Of a stretch of 64,000 nucleotides of DNA, positions 12,201-22,759 are shown one piece after another. The DNA comes from Valencia hispanica (Eukaryota > Chordata > Actinopteri > Cyprinodontiformes > Valenciidae). The translations under genes were made by a program, and so were the position numbers. The notes below the pieces were generated by a model. It had not been told where the DNA came from and did not search any database. It saw nothing but the letters and a program-made list of their open reading frames with translations. The DNA lies in NCBI GenBank assembly GCA_963556495.2, contig OY747716.1, positions 47,101,318 through 47,165,317 on the forward strand, in the 5' to 3' direction. Positions within the stretch are counted from its first letter, which is position 1. The number at the start of each line of letters is the position of its first letter.

Positions 12201-15200
12201 CATAGTCGATACATATTACAGAAAGAAGGTCATTGAAATCATTAAAGAAGTTAGAGTTAGGTTTTGGTGGTTTATATAAACTTAGAAATAAAGCTTTGTT
12301 AGGCTCATTTATCTGGGTGGCTAGGTATTCAAAAGAATCAAACGTGCCCAGAGTTACCTTTTTAAAGTTCATTGAGTTGTGAAAGATGGTGGCTACACCT
12401 CCACCTCGTCTGTGTTTTCTGTTCTCGCTTAAGAAATTGTAATTTGGAGGACTAGATTCTATTAATGAAGTTGTTTCGTTATTTTCATCTAGCCAAGTTT
12501 CTGATAAAAAAAGGGGGTGTAAATTATGCTCAGTGATGAAGTCATTGATAAGAAAAGACTTCCCGGATAGAGATCTAATGTTTAATAAAGCTAACTTAAG
12601 TATTGTGATGATGGGCAGCTGAACCTTCTGACAGGTTATCAATTTGAGATTTTGTTTAATATGAGAGCGTGTGGTTAACGGTTTATGTTTCCTGCTGCTG
12701 ATAATCACTGATATAGCCTCAGGGGTGCCGGGTGAATTCTGGGAGACGGTAGGGGTGGATTTATTGCCCGGTTCCCTCAAATATCAAATATCTGTAATAA
12801 TCAGTGGGGGGAAGCTCCCAGGCTTATTGACACTAGTCCCAGGCGTTTGGTGTAGTCTAAGTTTAGGTGTTAATTGTGTCCCAAATTTGATTTGCTCGTT
12901 CAGTCTGTCTGTAAAGTTTCTAAATGGAGACTCATTTGATGTGGCTGAGTCACAGGAAGATGAAGCCTTAATCTCTGATGGTTGTTTATCTGTTCGGTCC
13001 TGTGGTGTCATCATGACTTGCTGTTTTTGTTCTCTGATATCCATGGGCGCCTCAAGGTCAGCTTTTGGGAGCAAGTGTTTTGCTTTCTGATTTTGATAAG
13101 AAAAAATGTTTGCTGCTAAGAGCCTTACTCCGGCCTTGTTCAAATAATGCATCCCTTCTTTGAACAGATGATTAGCACTTCCAAATACTTTGAAATTATT
13201 AATAAATGTGAACGACTTCTCAGCTGATTGTTTCTTCAACCATTTATGGAGCATGCGGAGTCTGCTAAATCTTTCATCATTCCCTTCAGGGGCTGGTCCG
13301 CTGATGAGGATGTTTACGTTAAGTCCATCAAGTCTCTGTAGGAGATCAGAAAAGTCTCTCTTCAGAATCTCTGATTGTCTCATCGCGATATCTGCTGATC
13401 CAGCGTGAATGACGAGCTTTTCCAAAGCAGGATGTTGGTCCAAGATTTTAGGGATTTTTTCTGATATTTCTCTCACTGTATTTTTGTAGCAGCTATAAAC
13501 TTTTGTATTCTTGCTACAAAAAGCCTCAGTTCCATTAATTGATCCGTCTTGTATGATAACAATCTTTGCTGGGGGCGCTCTTACTTTGTTATGTGTCCGT
13601 TTGATGCGGCTGGGTTTCTCCTGGTGGCTTTGACTGGTCCTGGGGGCTGCGTCATCTTTAGGGGAACTCAAGGCTGCAAATCTGTTTTTCAGCGGGATTC
13701 CAGGTGGAGTAATATCTCTTGTTTTTGGCTGAAACCTCTTTTGTTCACTTTTAGCAGAAGCGGCAGTTCTGGGTTCAGAGGTTTCTCTCTGCCGGAGTTT
13801 CTTTTGTTTTTTCTTCCTCGGAGAACAGGCTGGGGTTGATTTCATGCGTTTTAAAGCTGGCCAGTTTTCATTATAGTGCGGAGTTCTGCCGCTCAGACGC
13901 CTGTAGGGAGTCTCTGTGACACGGTTAGACCGATGTAACACCGGGCTGATAGGCTGTTCCCTGTTTGTATTTAACGGTAAAGTTGTGTCATTTTGTCCAT
14001 AATCAGCGTGAAGATCAAAATTAATTTCCAGACGACGTAGCTTCGTTTCAATGCCCTCAATTCTGTGGAGCAGTTTTTCAAAATCCTCAGCTGAGCAAAA
14101 AACCATGTTGATAAGTCCATAGAAAAGTAATCCAAGAAGAGATCTGGTCTAATACAGAAACTCCAGGGGCTGGGTAGATAAAGTAACTAAGAAAAAGTTA
14201 AGAAAAGAAAATAAGAAAAGCGAACAGAAAATAAAATAAAGTGAATGGATCTGGAGAGAGACAGAGAGCAGCTGCTCCTCCTTCAGCAGTCGCAGCAAGC
14301 TACATTGTAGCTACAGCTGCCCAATCAGCACCACCACCAGTAGGCAAGGTGGGTGAACTGTTTTACCCAACGACCGAGACGGACAGAGCAGGGATTCGAA
14401 CCAGCAACCCTCCAGTTACAGTACAAGCTCTACCTCCTGAGCTTGTAATCATTACTGCTTCTAAGAAACAGTAAAGTGTTTGTATCCTGCTATTTTTTAT
14501 TTCAAACTACATTCCTGCTGCTTTTGTATTTCATTGTTGTTTGCACATTTTTTTGTTGCTTCTTGTAAATAGTCTCGTGAACATACATCCACATCATTTT
14601 CATTTTTCAAATCTCCAACCCATCAGGTACAGGATGAATCTCCTACCTGCTTCAGTCCCCTGATGTTATGTCTTCATTGCAAGGTTAATCAAACACTCGT
14701 CACTGCAGTTAGAGGAGACTAGGTGAAAATATTCCCTAGATACCTTTACTAATATGTGATTAATCAAGTAATTCACATAACCTTGAAATATTGCTGTAAC
14801 AGTACTTTTGAAGCAAATCTAATTAAACTGACTGAAACTACTAAAACTAAATACATTCAGGAGAAAGAAAGTACACCCTGTGTCAGCTAGAGTTTTCTAA
14901 ATCTGGGGTTTTTTCAGTGCATTTATCTTCTTTATATAAACAAAATATTTTTGTTTTGGTTTCCTCGCTCTGTAACAAATACTGCAGGGGAACAGGATGT
15001 GAGATTTTCTACACTTGAAGTTAGATATAAAACATTTCATAACTCTGTAAACATGAACACATTTATACATTAAAACTCTTGAGGGAGTGTTTTCCTCTCA
15101 TTTTCATCTTAAATAAAATGAAAATCATTTTTAATTTTGTTCTCAAAGTAATGAAGTAAAATCAAACTCAGTGAATTCAGGAAGATTATTTATTGGTTTA

Positions 15201-18200
15201 GTACAAAATCATGAATTGATTCAGTTTTTTAGTAGCAAAAAAAATCTGATGATTTTCTGAGCTCTGAAGTGAAACCTTCTCAATCACGATAAGAAACATT
15301 TTGTTTCTACTGTCAGAGAGAACAAAACAAAGCAGTAGAACCAGATTCAGCACATTCATCTGGGCGTGAATGCTCTGTCCTACGTAGTAACACTTCCTGG
15401 TTTAGGAAAGTAGGTTTATAAGTATGGTCTTTAAAATGAAATCTTTTCTGGTTGTTTAAACAATCTGAATTTAGTTCGATCCTTGTTGTAGTTCTTTAAA
15501 ATGTTCAAAAGTTGACTATGTTAATATATTTAATTTTACTTCTCAGTATAGAAGATTGAGCTTTTTCTTTTTATTGTTGCTCTGTCTCTTCTTTCAGCCT
15601 CAGTCAAGATAAAATAAAAAGTCTCTATAAAATACCTGAAAACCTGGATAAAAGACAAAACATTGTTTTGCACATTTGTGCTTTAAAATAACAGCTCTTA
15701 GAAGCCATGAATAGAGTAGTGGCTCCACCTTTATCAGAGAGGAGTAGTGACTGGTTACATTTATTTGTGCAACTTCTTGGAAAAAAAACTTCTTGGAGTA
15801 GTTTTACTGCACCGTCCTTTTTTCATTTACTTGAATACAATTATTATGAAATATCACCTCTCTTACTTGATTTATTTAAAGTAAAATAACCTCTAAATAA
15901 AGTAAGATTTCTGGATCCTTGACCAATGTGAGTAACTGAACTGAATGAAGAACAAACATGTTTAAACCAGAAATGCACCGGCAGCAGACACACAGTTTAT
16001 GTTAAAGTGAGACCTCCTGTTTCTGAACAAGCTTTGTTGCTCTAATGTTATTTTCTATCTGCTAAGCCTGGTGTGGTTTTGCAGAGTGAAAAAAACAAAA
16101 CAGTAATTAGTAAATATTATATATACACACATACATATGTACATACCCTATTGAATTAGTTTAATCCTGTGAAAAAAACTGATTTGGAAATGTGTCTCTT
16201 CTGCTTGATTTAGACTTTAAAATACTAACATTTGCACATAACTTTATTTTCTTGTCTTCGAGATGATAGATTAATATTTAGATTTTTTTTTTATTAATAT
16301 TTAGAATATTTCTTAATATTAATGTCTAAAAAAATATTAAATCAGTTGTACTAAAGCACTTTTTTTTATGAAATACTTATTTACCCTTGTTAGAGTAATT
16401 TCTTGGATGGCTACTATTTACTTGAGTAAGAATATGTTGAAGTAGTTCTACTCTTACTTAGCCTCTGTTAATGATAATCTTGGAATATGAGCATCAACAA
16501 ACCTGGCTTCCTTCTGATCTAATTGTATTTTTAAAGATGAGATTATTGATGACTTAATTTTAGTAAATTATGATTGTGGAATATAAGGGTTCTTTTATTC
16601 CTCATGGAAGTTCTAGTATCCTATCGTATTTGTGAATTTTAAATCTGATGCATCTGTTTCCTTCTGTTGCAGATTCTGAGGTGATCTGTGTTTACAGAGA
16701 GAGCTGCATGTTACCCTGTCAGTTCCAGATTGGCTCTGAGCCGCTCATCCACTGGTACAAAGTATCAGCTGGAGACTCTCTGGTTCACTCTTACTATAAC
16801 AACCAAGATCAGCTGGGACACCAGGACCAGAAATTTAAGAACCGGACATCGCTGTTTCAGGATCAGATCTCCAGAGGAAACGCCTCTCTGCTGATGAAGG
16901 TGAAACTTCAGGATGAGGGAATATACAAATGTTACACCAGCACCACCAACGGATTTAAAGAATCATTTGTTAACCTGAAAACAGAAGGTAGGACGACCTT
17001 GATAAATACATTTAATAATGATTCCAGCTGCTTTTCTTTGCTGCTGCAGTTTTTGATTCATTTTATTTTGTTTGCAGCTCCAGTCTCTAACGTCAGCATC
17101 TGTCAGGAAGAAAACAGGATCATCTGCAGCTCAGAGGGGATCTACCCTCAACCTGAACTCACCTGGTCCACCATCCCTCCATCCAACACTGCTCTGAATA
17201 TCACAACCACAGTCCAGCAGAATGAAGAGCAGCTTTACAGCATCAGCAGCTCTCTGATGGTTTCAGACAATAATACTGATGTGAGCTACAGCTGCACCGT
17301 CAGCACTCAGAGGAACAGCATGACAGCAACTTTAAGTAAACCAGGTGAGAAGCTAAAGAGAACTGCTGCTGATGTTTGCTGAAATATTTAATATTACAAT
17401 AGTATTATTTTTACCCAACAGCATCTTGGAGTTGGACTAGAGTAATTCAATATTTTTCCTGAACTCTTTTACTGAATTAAAATCTTTAGTGCTACTTTTT
17501 CTACTAATTTAAACTGGTTAGAAACTCAACTGTGGAAAATTAGTTGGATGGAAAACTTTTATGTCCCAACAATGCAGATCAGAAAATAACCCCAAGAAGA
17601 AATTAATGCAGGTTTATTTCAAGTACAGCAGCGATGGCCTTCCTTCACTATTATAGACCTGCTATTATCATCATAAAATATTATTATTTCCTCATCAGTG
17701 AAACAGTGTATTATCCCACTGCGCTGCTGGAGAATGTCTGTCAAGTTAGAACTGTTGGAATGTTTGGTTATTCATAAATGCCACTGAGTTATACATCAGG
17801 AAGAGAGACTAAACTTTTCTCCTCTTCCTCTGCAGGAACTACACTCCATGCAGGAGTTTCACCCTGGAAAGTGATAGTTGGTCTGATTGCAGCAGCAGCA
17901 GCAGTAATCATAGGAGTGGTACTATGTAAAAAAAAGAAGGTAAAACCTCATTATTTATTCTCTTTTGAATTTACTGCATACATTCTGCTTCTGTTGATGC
18001 TGTTCAATGAACTGAATGTTTCTCTTGTCCTAAAGAAAACGACCCATGCATTCATTTCCTATACAGGCCGATACATATATACATGTACAACTGATGTATT
18101 TGTTGAACCAAGCAACCAGGAGTTTAATTAAACTTCTATATTTATCTGATGCTTAGAAATAGGACTTTTTTTTCTAAATCACATTAATACTCATTTTAAA

Positions 18201-18239
18201 TTAAACTGTCTATGATTATGGGTTTTGTTCCAGGCTTAA
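9235..18239 (+). CDS. Gene B: HHLA2/B7-like type I membrane protein
   Basis: Exons: signal peptide 9235-9301, V-type 16673-16987, C-type 17078-17344, transmembrane 17836-17939, terminal 18234-18239. All have GT/AG junctions; the first three junctions are phase 1, the last phase 0. Predicted 252 aa: signal about 1-22, V 23-127, C 128-216, membrane helix about 229-247, then KKKKA. The V domain carries LIHWYK, VHSYY, the sequon NRTS, GNAS and DEGIYKCY; the C domain has [16 protein letters not shown] and SYSCTV. Inferred role: co-signalling ligand on the cell surface, from family knowledge. The short end matches a KKxx dilysine pattern. If the last intron is retained, the frame continues about 60 codons instead. 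Intron 1 holds the L2 LINE. The 5' flank (9060-9234) is almost identical to gene C's. VTCN1-like is the alternative family. Confidence 0.78.
9791..12780 (-). pseudogene. L2 LINE ORF2 (AP endonuclease + reverse transcriptase), broken
   Basis: Target-primed reverse transcription enzyme of the LINE. Endonuclease part 12780-11293: [37 protein letters not shown], the metal-site-like [16 protein letters not shown] and [11 protein letters not shown] part 11280-10064: [36 protein letters not shown] and catalytic YADDTQLY. The C-terminal part 10062-9791 includes [10 protein letters not shown] and [11 protein letters not shown] missing base in an A run near 11310 shifts the frame between the two halves. 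A TAA follows KRIDF near 10065, with the same frame continuing after it. No ATG exists at the 5' end; the frame is continuous with ORF1 across a TGA. Confidence 0.85.
12784..14106 (-). CDS. L2 LINE ORF1 with SGNH-esterase-like domain, 440 aa
   Basis: ORF1 protein of the LINE, probably an RNA-binding particle component. Residues about 7-30 form a short coiled-coil-like segment ([17 protein letters not shown]). A basic, Pro/Ser-rich linker follows, with NRFAALSS at about 141. An SGNH/GDSL esterase-like domain spans about 180-345, beginning [14 protein letters not shown] and ending [13 protein letters not shown]. Esterase domains in ORF1 are known for CR1/L2 elements. The catalytic GDS motif reads DGS and the Asp of the DxxH motif reads Glu (EGMH), so hydrolase activity is doubtful. 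The frame is open from ATG to TGA. The TGA is followed in the same frame by ORF2. Confidence 0.8.
   Translation of the reverse strand: MVFCSAEDFEKLLHRIEGIETKLRRLEINFDLHADYGQNDTTLPLNTNREQPISPVLHRSNRVTETPYRRLSGRTPHYNENWPALKRMKSTPACSPRKKKQKKLRQRETSEPRTAASAKSEQKRFQPKTRDITPPGIPLKNRFAALSSPKDDAAPRTSQSHQEKPSRIKRTHNKVRAPPAKIVIIQDGSINGTEAFCSKNTKVYSCYKNTVREISEKIPKILDQHPALEKLVIHAGSADIAMRQSEILKRDFSDLLQRLDGLNVNILISGPAPEGNDERFSRLRMLHKWLKKQSAEKSFTFINNFKVFGSANHLFKEGMHYLNKAGVRLLAANIFSYQNQKAKHLLPKADLEAPMDIREQKQQVMMTPQDRTDKQPSEIKASSSCDSATSNESPFRNFTDRLNEQIKFGTQLTPKLRLHQTPGTSVNKPGSFPPLIITDI
14480..15735. other. Gene B intron 1, duplicated sequence; no gene
   Basis: Non-coding sequence nearly identical to 25540-26530 in gene C's intron up to about 15475. 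No further ORF or RNA gene was recognised. Confidence 0.6.
15740..16470. mobile_element. Old hAT-like non-autonomous element (probable)
   Basis: Resembles the element at 39933-40704 in gene D: a GTAGTGACTGGTTACATTT-like left part, GAGACCTCCTGTTTCT in the middle, and an ACTTGAGTAA..ATATGTTGAA right part. Copies are old and the ends degenerate. Present in B's intron 1 but absent from C. Confidence 0.5.
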
Positions 18240-19830
18240 GAGGAGATCTGGATTGAGCACTTAGAGGAACTGTTAAAAAACCAGGAGCAAAAAGTAGAAC
18301 CTGACATTGATTAAAAAAGGAGACTAAAGTCAGCTGAAGGAGGAAAAAAAGAGTGAAAACAAGAAAACACAATAAAAACTCTACAGGAGGCACGAAGGAC
18401 AGAACTGGACATAAAACACAAGAATGAACCAAAAGACAAAGAATCAACTGAACTGGAGAGTTTAGGTGATTTAATCCTCAAAAACTTCATCTGATTTAAA
18501 GGAACAAAGAAGATGAACACTCATAAGGAAAAAAGTTTAACTCACGATTATTATTTTATCCTTGAATGTGTTTTCACATTTCACAAGCCCAGGACTAGAT
18601 TTAGGTAGGAGCACAGGTGATAAATAATGGGGGGAAAACCGTGAGATAAAAAAAAAGAAAAAAAAAGAAGAAAAGAATGTGTTTTCTAGTGCTTTATTTT
18701 TTATTACTTGAATATCTTGTTTTGTAACTACAAAGTATTAAACTTGTTAATTAACATGATATTTAAATCTGCTTATAACTGATTTATCTTCATCGGGATC
18801 AGTGAGTTTTTTTTTTTTAAAGAAAGTAAAGCAAACAGGCAGAAGATTCAGTGGCTGTTTATGAACCAGCTATTATTTTCCATTAAATGTTTCTATACAA
18901 AAAAACGTAAAACAAATGTGAAAATACACAAATCTTCAAATGTTTCAGCCAGGTGAAAAGGTCATGTAAAGATCATGACAATTAGGTTATCGAGATTCTG
19001 TTTAGAAATGGGAATAACAATAAAAAAATGCTAGGAATAAGAAGAAAGGGCAGGTAATATTTCATTAATATCTTTCAGACAAGCAAAAGTCCTAAAATTA
19101 AGTTTTTTCTGCTTAAATGCTTAAAGTGACGGACATTTTGTCTGTTTAAAGCTGTTTTTGCTCTATAAAGACCGATATTAAATTGAATAACATGCAGAAA
19201 CATTTATTGCTCCAAATGTTCACTGAATGATTTCCTGAAAGTTTGTTGCAGCTAAATATAACAGCAGGAGTTTTTACTGTTTCTTCAGTTTTACACTTCT
19301 TATTTTTTTCTAACTCTGGGTTTTCTTTATAACTTAACTGTTTATCTTCTGTCATCGTAGGATGAAGCTGTGCTGTCTGATTTTTTACAAAGAAAATTGC
19401 AAGTGCTATATAGTCTTTAGACCTATAAATAAAAAAGTTGCGGAAAGTTGTTTTTTTTTAAACAGATATTTGTTTTCCATTTAAAAGCAGATTGTTTTAT
19501 TTTACCTTTGTTATTCACTTCAAAGCTACAACCACTTTTTAGATTTAAAAATAAGGAACATGTGAAAAAGTGCAATGACTAATAATGTGCAGAACAATAA
19601 ATAATTTGATTTTGTTACAACTTTTCTGAGCTGTGGAAAAAAATGCCTTTTACTGTAAAGTTCAATGAAATGTAACCCAGAATCTGCCAACCACAACCTA
19701 AACGGTCTTGAATCATGTCCATGTGATTTTGTTGATTTATTGGTGAGTTTAAAGGTATTGTTAATTACATGATAACATAATCTGTTCTCGGTAATATTGA
19801 ACATGTCCTGTAGATGGTGCTTTAATATTG
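16640..19830 (+). repeat. Inverted duplication arm 1 (gene B 3' half and flank)
   Basis: Matches the reverse complement of about 37790-41800 (gene D), including the V, C and membrane exons, the 3' UTR and flank up to AATATTGAACATGTCCTGTAG at 19793. The arms are about 18 kb apart and have gene C between them. Confidence 0.75.
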
Positions 19831-19892
19831 GCAGCCGTCTAAAGACCCGGCAGAAATCCTTTCATCTCTGGTCTCCTCAGAAACAGTCTCAG

Positions 19893-20523
19893 TGTCATAG
19901 TTCTTAGGTTTCTGTGCTTGAAGTTAGTTCTTTTCCTTATTCGGTTCAATTATCATTTTAATTTATTCCTTGGTATTTATTTTATGGCACTTCCTTGTTT
20001 TCATAATTATTCCCTTTTTCTCTTAGATGTTTTCACCTTTTTGTTTGTGTCCACCTTCTCATTTGTGTTTCCTTAGTTTATTTCTCTTTAAATAGTTTCC
20101 TAATTTAGTTCTTCCTCCAGTTTTTATTTCCTTCTGTTCTCCAGCGTTTCCTTGAGTTCCCCTTAGACTCCTTCTTAGATACATTATGTTTAGGGTTGTT
20201 TTCTGTTTCTTCTCATGTCTATGCCTTTCCACACTGCTCCTGAGTCCTGACCCAGTTCTCCTGATTGATTCCACCCGTGCTTTCCCTCTCACCTGCACAA
20301 TTAGCCCCTGGTCTTCTTCCTGTCACTTCTCACTCCTCGTCAGTGTATTTAAACAGTCCTCCATCAGTCAATACTCGCTGGTCCGTCGTCAATCTTCCCT
20401 TTCTGGTTCCTGTTTTCCCCATCGCTGCATTTTCTGTAAGTTCATGTTCCTTGTTTTTTGTTGTAATTAAATCCTTCTTATTTCACTTGCTGCATTTGGG
20501 TCATTTAAAATGCAAACATGACA
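19893..20523 (+). mobile_element. Solo LTR, probably Ty3/Gypsy type, 631 bp
   Basis: Begins TGTCATAGTTCTTAGG and ends GCAAACATGACA, giving the inverted ends TGTCAT/ATGACA. The interior has a TATA-like GTATTTAAACAG near 20346 and an ATTAAATCC polyadenylation-like stretch near 20466. The paralogous site near gene C (about 31470-31500) lacks it. No clear target duplication (CTCAG against CAAAA), so the flanks may have changed since insertion. Confidence 0.7.
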
Positions 20524-20891
20524 CAAAAACCAACAGCTGTTGAGAATCTGTTGGGTCTAATGTTGGACTGTAGAGGAGACAGAGAAGGAGCTGGATGGTT
20601 GAAGCACAAATCTAGCATATGTTCATCTAGAGCTAATATTATTAAACATCTTATTCACTTATTTCATTGTAATCCTGTTAATATTGGAGAGAGTCAAGGT
20701 AACAGTGTACCTCTGCTACATTTACACAATTTAATATATGTAATATGTGTAACATAACATACATATAACATAACCTACATTAAAAACAATTACAAAAAAG
20801 TAATAAAGCGCAAGCTGGAGCTTGGGAAGATCATGATAATGGGATTTTATGGAAGAAATAAAAAACATTCACAATAACTTGAGAGAAACAG

Positions 20892-21480
20892 ACAAATCAA
20901 ATCAAACTTTATTTATAAAGCGCTTTTCAAACAAATTAGGATCTCAAAGTGCTTTATAGATTAAAATGACCCCACATAACCCCCCGCCAGAACAAAAACA
21001 TGATGACAATTACACCCCCACCCACCCGCCCCCCTCCCAACCCATCTCCCATGCACACACATGCTTAAAAGCAACAATAAACAAGGACACTGGGCCGAGC
21101 ACAGATGAGCCAGGTAAGGAAACGCCATCAGGGGAGCCATCTGCATCGGCAGCAGCAGCAGCCGAGGCACCGACACAGTGCGCTCAGTGGAGGCAAGGCC
21201 AAGACCCCCACCTCCACCCAAGCTCCACCTGGAGAGCACGCAGGCACCCACAGCCGACCACCGCTCCCGAGGCAGAGGGCTCCCACAGAGGAAACACTGG
21301 AAGAAAGATTAAAAAAACAGGTTAAATATTAAAATAAAGAGTAGATAAATATGAGAGTATAAGGTCTTCGTCTCTCCATGGTGCTGGTTTTGAGAGTGTG
21401 TTTATAACTTTAAATGGAGCCAGCAGGTCAAGGGCGGACTGAAGCCTTCTGTTCAAATCACTGACGATAAAATCGCAGGG
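20892..21480 (-). mobile_element. LINE 3' end, internally deleted
   Basis: Reverse complement of the 3' UTR of the LINE at 49237-50373: the terminal TTTGATTTGATT-type repeat, AAAGCGCTTTATAAATAAAG, and the GC-rich block with CAGTGTTTCCTCTGTGGGAG. Positions 21330-21480 read on the minus strand like an ORF2 segment (SDLNRRLQSALDLLAPFKV), so an internal deletion joined it to the UTR. Confidence 0.7.
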
Positions 21481-21529
21481 GGGCAGGTAAAACTATAGGA
21501 GGAATCTTTTGAAAGACTTTAAGAAATCC

Positions 21530-21835
21530 ATCCTGGATTTATCCATCCAACCATCCTAGATCCATTTTAGATCCATCCATCCATCATCCTAGATCCATCC
21601 TTCCATCCATCCTGGATTTATCCATCCATCCGTCCATTCACCCATCTATCCATCCATCCTAGATCCATCCTTCCATCCTTCCATCCATCCATCCATCCTT
21701 CCATCCGTCCATTCACCCATCTATCCATCCATCCTAGATCCATCCTTCCTTCCATCCATCCATCCATCCATCCATCCTAGATCCATCCTTCCATCCTTCC
21801 ATCCATCCATCCATCCATCCATCCTAGATCCAAAC
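21530..21835. repeat. ATCC/TTCC-rich tetranucleotide array
   Basis: Runs of CCAT tetramers broken at regular places by CCTAGATCCATCCTTCC. The array is thus compound, with a larger unit of about 60-70 bp repeated four or more times. Confidence 0.9.
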
Positions 21836-22254
21836 ATCCCTCCCTTCTGTTAAAATGAATTGTTCTTCTCATCCCTTACTCCAAACCTTCTCACCAACCT
21901 GGTTCTGTCCCTACCTTCCTGTATAGTTCAGGAGCCCAACAGCAACAGATTAACTGCAGGCTAAGGTGGTCTTGGTCTGAAAAGATGGAAGATTTAACTT
22001 GTTTGTAAAAGAAACTGCACTGTCCAGTTTTTAAATGTCTCTTTCAAGTAATGACAGATGTGGACCACCATTACGTTAGACACACAGAATTATGTTACCC
22101 TTCGCTGTCTGAAAAGTGCTGGGAAACACTGTGGACAGGTCATTCTCACTGCGAGGCAACACTTGTAGCTGCTGTGCTGCGAACCCTAATTAAACCAAAT
22201 CACAGCTCATCTCCAAACACTAAAAAAATTCTAACTTTTCTTCTTCCATCACAG

Positions 22255-22365
22255 AAAATGTCTACAACAAAACAGTTGGTAGTTTTGTTGGGGCCATTTT
22301 TGGTACAGGAGTACCAGGAACATTCATCACATACGCCTTGTTAAAGTTTGTTTTTAAGAGAAATT
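22255..22365 (+). pseudogene. Orphan transmembrane-type exon
   Basis: A strong acceptor (CTTTTCTTCTTCCATCACAG) precedes an open phase-1 stretch that reads NVYNKTVGSFVGAIFGTGVP and then GTFITYALLKFVFKRN, a membrane helix with a basic stop-transfer end. The donor is GTAAGA at 22366. At 111 nt it is close to the membrane exons of genes B-D (104-109 nt). A second possible exon with a GTGAGT donor ends at about 22520. No Ig exons are near on this strand. It could be the 3' remnant of a lost Ig-type receptor gene. The host gene is not recognised. Confidence 0.4.
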
Positions 22366-22593
22366 GTAAGACAGTCTGGAGCCACTTTAACTCTATTCAT
22401 GTTACACTGAATGTGTTTGTTAATGGTGTTGATGTTCCAGTTCCCAGCTGCCCAAAGATTTCACTCCCTGGTGGCCTGGGAGGCATCATGGCAACATCAA
22501 ACCAAGCTGAAACCCAACAGTGAGTGAATCTTTAAAAACACACTTCAGAAACTATGGAACCAAAGCTTGCAGTTTTAAGAGGACTAATATTAT

Positions 22594-22705
<112 letters not shown>

Positions 22706-22759
22706 TGTTGATGTTGCTGAGCGTAGTCCACAGTTGTTGTTTTTTACTATGTCAAAGAA

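Larger units (their letters stand above)
9600..14296 (-). mobile_element. Near-complete L2-type LINE, 4.7 kb
   Basis: Inserted on the minus strand in intron 1 of gene B. Comparison with the empty site in gene C (GGTGGTAAGCTACATTG) defines the ends: 9600 at the 3' side (GCAAGGCAAGGCAATTTTAT tail end) and 14296 at the 5' side, with a possible 3-bp duplication AAG. It carries ORF1, then an endonuclease-RT ORF2 broken by one frameshift near 11310 and one stop near 10065. The CR1/L2 group is indicated by the RT wording. Confidence 0.88.
9530..14470. repeat. Older dispersed repeat split by the L2 LINE
   Basis: The two halves, 9530-9599 and 14300-14470, join to give the uninterrupted repeat seen in gene C's intron at 25300-25540: AAAGTGCTTTACACTACA, GATGGTGGTAAGCTACATTG, then GACAGAGCAGGGATTCGAA and CCTCCTGAGC. 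It is a widespread-looking fish repeat of unassigned class. It served as the target site for the LINE. Confidence 0.75.
7659..20730 (+). repeat. Segmental duplication, copy 1 (contains gene B)
   Basis: Long stretches match 22597-31760 in the same order. Examples are 7715-7790, 7900-8010, 8690-9599, 14300-15475, the gene exons, and 20530-20710 (the AACAGCTGTTGAGAATCTG block). Differences are mostly insertions: an L2 LINE at 9600-14296 and a solo LTR at 19893-20523 are present only here. Exact ends need alignment. Confidence 0.8.

Noticed and set aside
12671..13839. Plus-strand ORFs of 72-139 codons opposite the L2 ORF1
   Set aside because: Antisense shadows of the LINE coding frame, with no domain.
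17778..18131. Separate 117-codon gene downstream of gene B's C-type exon
   Set aside because: It is the membrane exon of gene B plus the following intron read through; splice sites and phase support the exon model.
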